In this document: in pieces, positions 61,057 through 64,000 of the stretch
Numbering within the stretch: the stretch's first letter is position 1
Layout of the letters: each line of letters starts with the position of its first letter
Translations under genes and position numbers: made by a program
The notes under the pieces: model-generated
What the model saw: only the letters and a program-made list of their open reading frames with translations
Databases searched by the model: none
Told to the model about the DNA's origin: nothing
NCBI RefSeq assembly: GCF_030209355.1
Contig: NZ_JARVSF010000009.1
Coordinates: 248,001-312,000, forward strand
Length of the DNA: 64,000 nucleotides
DNA from: Pseudarthrobacter sp. fls2-241-R2A-127
GTDB lineage: Bacteria > Actinomycetota > Actinomycetes > Actinomycetales > Micrococcaceae
Direction: 5' to 3'

Positions 61057-62060
61057 GTTTCGTCGACCAGTTCCTCCGTGAGCACTTCGAGGAGTTCGCC
61101 CTTGGCCAGTACGGCCTGGGCAGCCGGTGGGAAACGTTGCTGCTCACGCCGCGCTTCACCACCTCCCGGCACGTGGTGGCCCTGGTGTTTCCGTCCCGCG
61201 GCAGCGAACCCGCCCTGGTGGTGAAGATCCCGCGCCAGCCCGGTGACAGCAGCGGCGTCCGGCGTGAGGCCGCCATGCTGGACCAACTCTCGGCCGCCGT
61301 CGACAGCCCGGGCGTTCCGCGCCTGGTGGGAATCCGGGACCAGGGGCCTTACACGGTCCTGGTGGAAACAGCATTGACCGGCATTCCCCTGGACCCGCGG
61401 AAGGTGGCCGCGGACCTCCCCGCCGCCGTCGCGGCCGGGACCGGCTTTGTGGGGTCCCTTCCCTGCACCCATGCGGCGACAGACAACCCGGACTGGTACC
61501 AGCGCACGGTCGCCGCCCCGTTGGCGGCACTGGAGCGGCTGGCCGGACCGGACGCGCAGACCGGCCGCCTTGTGGAGCGCACCCACGAACTCCTTGAGCC
61601 CCTGCGTGCGGCCCGGCTCCCGGCCGTCGTTGAGCACGGCGACCTCAGCCATCCCAACCTGCTGGTCAAGCCCGGCAGCGGCCTGCAGGTCATGGACTGG
61701 GAACGCTCCCTTCCGGATGGCGTTCCCGGGCACGACCTCGTGTTCTACCTTCAGTACCTCAGCGAGTCCAGCGAGCAGGCGTTCGCCAGGGACGCCCAGA
61801 TCGCAGCCTTCGACAAGGCGTTCGGCCCGGGCGGCTGGGCGCTGGATCCGCTGTCGCGCCACCTGGGCGTGCGGGGAGTGGAGGCCTCGCTGCTGCCGCT
61901 GCTGGTGATCTCCACCTGGGCGCGGTCCACCGCAACGCTCGCCGACCGCCTGGCGCAGGAAGCGGAAGCCGATCCGTCGCAGGGCAAGGACAAGGTCCGT
62001 GCCGCGCTCCAGGCGGACAGGGACTACTGGCTGTGGCGCCATGTCGTCACAGCCGCCTAG
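61053..62060 (+). CDS. APH-family phosphotransferase (kinase-like)
   Basis: The 335-residue protein has the aminoglycoside phosphotransferase fold: the ATP-binding lysine in PALVVKIPRQ (about 55), the catalytic loop VEHGDLSHPNLLV (HGD-x4-N, about 195) and the metal-binding DWE in LQVMDWERS. All catalytic residues are present. In a glycan locus the target is more likely a sugar, lipid or small alcohol than an antibiotic. ATG 61053 overlaps the preceding stop (ATGA), so it is made together with the three-part protein. A longer upstream frame (to 60657) is a shadow of that gene. Confidence 0.82.
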   Translation: MSFVDQFLREHFEEFALGQYGLGSRWETLLLTPRFTTSRHVVALVFPSRGSEPALVVKIPRQPGDSSGVRREAAMLDQLSAAVDSPGVPRLVGIRDQGPYTVLVETALTGIPLDPRKVAADLPAAVAAGTGFVGSLPCTHAATDNPDWYQRTVAAPLAALERLAGPDAQTGRLVERTHELLEPLRAARLPAVVEHGDLSHPNLLVKPGSGLQVMDWERSLPDGVPGHDLVFYLQYLSESSEQAFARDAQIAAFDKAFGPGGWALDPLSRHLGVRGVEASLLPLLVISTWARSTATLADRLAQEAEADPSQGKDKVRAALQADRDYWLWRHVVTAA

Positions 62061-62124
62061 GACACGGCTTCCCGTCGAACACGGCACGCGGTCGAAAGCG
62101 GCCGCGCATCAAAACCGGCTGACC

Positions 62125-63612
62125 TCAGGAGACGTGGTCGCGTGCCGGCCCAGGGGAGTCGTGGCGGTGCGTGAAGAGCCCCAGGATCTCGTCGTGCAGG
62201 CCCCGGTACCCGAACCGCAGCACCGCGTAGACCAAGGCCACGCCGGCAACGACCATGACGGCGAGTGTCAGCACGGGTCCCAGCGCATGCCGTGACAGGT
62301 TGAACAGGCCCACCAGGGCCACGGCCGCCCCGCAGGCCAGGCCCGGTGCCGCAGCGCGGAGCATCCGGCGCATCCTTGTCCCCATCACCTTGGCAGCCAC
62401 CGCCTGCATGCCAAAGGCGAACACCACCGCCACCACCATCTGGGCGCACGCAACACCCACAATGCCCCACCGCGTGGCGAACACCAGCGCGGGGAGCAGG
62501 ACCACCAGGCGGACCACGGAGATCCAGATGGAAAGCCCGGGCCTGCCCAGGGCTTTGTAGACGTCATTCGCCCCGGCGCCGAGGGAACGCGCCGCCGCGT
62601 AGAGGGCAAGAAATACCAGCGGCGTTACGGATTCCTCCCACTGCTGGCCGAAAAGGACCGGCACCAGGACCGGCGCCACCACGGAGAGTCCCACGCCGGC
62701 CGTGATGCCGTACAGGGCCTGCACCGTGACGCTCTTCAGGTACCCGTCGCGCAACCGCTGCCGGTCGCCGCGGACTTGTGTGTAGAGCGGGAACAGGACG
62801 GTGGAAAGCACGAAGAACACGTTGAGGATCAAGGCCTCAGGCAGCCGGAAGGCCAGCGTGTACAGGCCCAGCGCGTGGGCCCCCAGCACGATCCCGATCA
62901 CCAGGTAATCGACGTCGAAGATGGCCCTGGCCAGCATGGTGCTCCCCGCAACGGGGGCGCCGAACCGGATGTTCTCGCCCAGGGCGCTCCTGCTCACGCG
63001 CCAAAGCTGCCAGGGCGCCTCGTGGCGGACCAGGAACCAGCAGGTGGCGGCGTAGGCGACCGAGCCCGCGGCCGTTCCGACGGCGAGCGACCAGGCGCCG
63101 TGGCCGGTGAAGGCCAAGTAGAGGGTCACCGTTCCCATGGTCGCGGCCCGCAGCACCGGGGCGGCGGTGAGTTGCCGGAACTTCAGGTCCCGGCGCATGA
63201 TCGCCTCCGGGACGGCCCCGCAGGCCGTGGCCAGCACGGAGACGCCTAGTACCCGCACCAGCGGGGCCACGCCGTCGAGCCCTATGAGGTCTTCCACAAC
63301 ATCAGCCGCGAGCATGGCCGCCAGGGCCAGCATGGCCCCGAGGGCCACCGACAGCAGGAGCGCCGAACGCGCTATCACTTTCGTTTTGGGAAGGTAGACC
63401 AGCGCCTGGCCCACCCCGGCATCGGCGATGGTTTCGGCGTACGCCATGAGCACCAGCGCCAGCGCAACGAGGCCATACTCCTCGGGCGACAGCAGCCGGG
63501 CCAGCACCACGGTGGTCACCAGCACGATTACCCGACCGGAAGCGAAAGCGAGCCCCTGCCACAAGGCTCCCCGGACTCCCTTGCGTTCGAGCTCGCCGGG
63601 CGCGTATGTCAC
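62125..63612 (-). CDS. Polysaccharide flippase (WzxC-like, MOP superfamily)
   Basis: The 495-residue protein has about 14 helices and starts with GVRGALWQGLAFASGRVIVLVTTVVLARLLSPEEYGLVALAL, typical of the WzxC/RfbX-type flippases for colanic-acid-like polymers. MRRDLKFRQLTAAPVLRA and FRLPEALILNVFFVLSTVLFPLYTQ fit the family. It is distinct in sequence from the flippase at 38719-40245. The tail of about 30 residues is hydrophilic. It is convergent with the APH-kinase gene (64-base gap) and overlaps the GT4 gene upstream by four bases. Confidence 0.88.
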   Translation of the reverse strand: MTYAPGELERKGVRGALWQGLAFASGRVIVLVTTVVLARLLSPEEYGLVALALVLMAYAETIADAGVGQALVYLPKTKVIARSALLLSVALGAMLALAAMLAADVVEDLIGLDGVAPLVRVLGVSVLATACGAVPEAIMRRDLKFRQLTAAPVLRAATMGTVTLYLAFTGHGAWSLAVGTAAGSVAYAATCWFLVRHEAPWQLWRVSRSALGENIRFGAPVAGSTMLARAIFDVDYLVIGIVLGAHALGLYTLAFRLPEALILNVFFVLSTVLFPLYTQVRGDRQRLRDGYLKSVTVQALYGITAGVGLSVVAPVLVPVLFGQQWEESVTPLVFLALYAAARSLGAGANDVYKALGRPGLSIWISVVRLVVLLPALVFATRWGIVGVACAQMVVAVVFAFGMQAVAAKVMGTRMRRMLRAAAPGLACGAAVALVGLFNLSRHALGPVLTLAVMVVAGVALVYAVLRFGYRGLHDEILGLFTHRHDSPGPARDHVS

Positions 63613-64000
63613 AGTTGCCTTGCGGTGCCGGATAAGTCCCCGGCGGCGGATGACGCAGCCACGGCCGCCCGCACCTCGGCCAGGTACTCTCCGGCCACCG
63701 TGTCCCAGGAGCGAACGGTGCCGGCCTGGTCCGCAGCGCCGCCGGGTGTGCCATGCGGCGGCCGGGGTGCCCTGAGGTGTTCCACGATCTTGCGGACCAT
63801 CGCGTCCCGGCCGGCCTCAACGGTGAGCAGCGGGTGCGGGGGAAGTTCCCGGGCCGCCACCGGGGATGCCACCACGGGCAGCCCGGCCGCGAGGGCCTCG
63901 AGCACGGAGTTCCGGATGCCCACGCCGTGCTCGTCGGGGAAGACCGCGACGTCGGCTCCCTGGAAGATGTCCGGGAGCGAAGGCACGTTGGCAAGGATTT
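63609..64000 (-). CDS. Glycosyltransferase GT4, C-terminal part (cut by window edge)
   Basis: The 130 visible residues start in the C-domain of a GT4 enzyme: VPSLPDIFQGADVAVFPDEHGVGIRNSVLEALAAGLPVVAS is the nucleotide-sugar site with the E-x7-E-type segment (here GVGIRNSVLEA). The remaining tail is Ala/Pro-rich. The N-terminal part lies outside the window. The stop overlaps the start of the flippase gene by four bases, so the operon continues to the right. Confidence 0.85.
   Translation of the reverse strand, partial: ILANVPSLPDIFQGADVAVFPDEHGVGIRNSVLEALAAGLPVVASPVAARELPPHPLLTVEAGRDAMVRKIVEHLRAPRPPHGTPGGAADQAGTVRSWDTVAGEYLAEVRAAVAASSAAGDLSGTARQL

Noticed and set aside
61156-61530. Minus-strand open frame opposite the APH-kinase gene
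   Set aside because: Pro/Arg/Gly-rich shadow; the plus strand has the intact kinase motifs.
1-64000. CRISPR arrays, insertion sequences, prophage genes, tRNA or rRNA genes
   Set aside because: None recognised: no regularly spaced direct repeats with unique spacers, no transposase or integrase motifs, and no tRNA-like cloverleaf noticed by eye.

Overview
The window is high-GC DNA from an actinobacterium, most likely Arthrobacter/Pseudarthrobacter (Micrococcaceae). This rests on codon and base composition, on protein sequence, and on the gene order trxA-trxB-pseudokinase-murJ-Nudix-cca, which mirrors the origin-proximal trxC-trxB2-sigM-mviN-Rv3909-mutT4-pcnA block of Mycobacterium tuberculosis with the sigM and Rv3909 equivalents missing. 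No lineage can be proven from the sequence alone.

Layout. (1) 1-8,074: conserved core, with thioredoxin (cut by the left edge), thioredoxin reductase behind a SigR-like promoter, a membrane pseudokinase, the lipid II flippase MurJ, a Nudix hydrolase, the CCA-adding enzyme and a histidine phosphatase. (2) 8,075-8,885: a gap that carries two unrecognised small ORFs with near-perfect Shine-Dalgarno sequences; the second runs directly into a terminator. (3) 8,886-24,149: housekeeping and transport genes, namely a GT87 glycosyltransferase, a CrtI-like oxidoreductase, a penicillin-binding lipoprotein, an ABC-F protein, a DeoR regulator with an MFS exporter, a PAP2-diacylglycerol kinase fusion, an ABC exporter, an amino-acid permease with an unusual structured leader, and an M18 aminopeptidase broken by a frameshift. 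(4) 24,445-64,000: a large exopolysaccharide/cell-surface glycan region that runs off the right edge.

The glycan region has several transcription blocks. Rightward genes encode a three-domain glycosyltransferase, a 1,563-residue secreted protein with DUF4082 and Ig-like modules, a Wzy-type polymerase, a Wzz-like protein and a GT2. A tight eight-gene leftward operon (46,965 to 37,158) starts with the initiating phosphoglycosyltransferase, continues with a five-gene nucleotide-amino-sugar cassette (oxidoreductase, epimerase, aminotransferase, acetyltransferase, aminotransferase) and ends with a flippase and a GT4. Upstream of it lies a large LuxR-family (LAL) regulator. A second rightward operon (about 52.7-62.1 kb) encodes three GT2 enzymes, a polytopic membrane protein, a GH16-type hydrolase, a three-part nucleotidyltransferase/P-loop kinase/methyltransferase-like protein and an APH-fold kinase. 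A second flippase and a GT4 follow on the minus strand. Two flippases and two candidate polymerases suggest two polymers or a composite locus.

The most unusual signals are an 18-bp helix that would bury the ribosome binding site of the permease gene (21,257-21,421), six TACCTAA-type repeats in the divergent promoter region at 52,480-52,645, the small ORFs at 8,231 and 8,709, and the three-part protein at 59,107-61,056 with its kinase partner.
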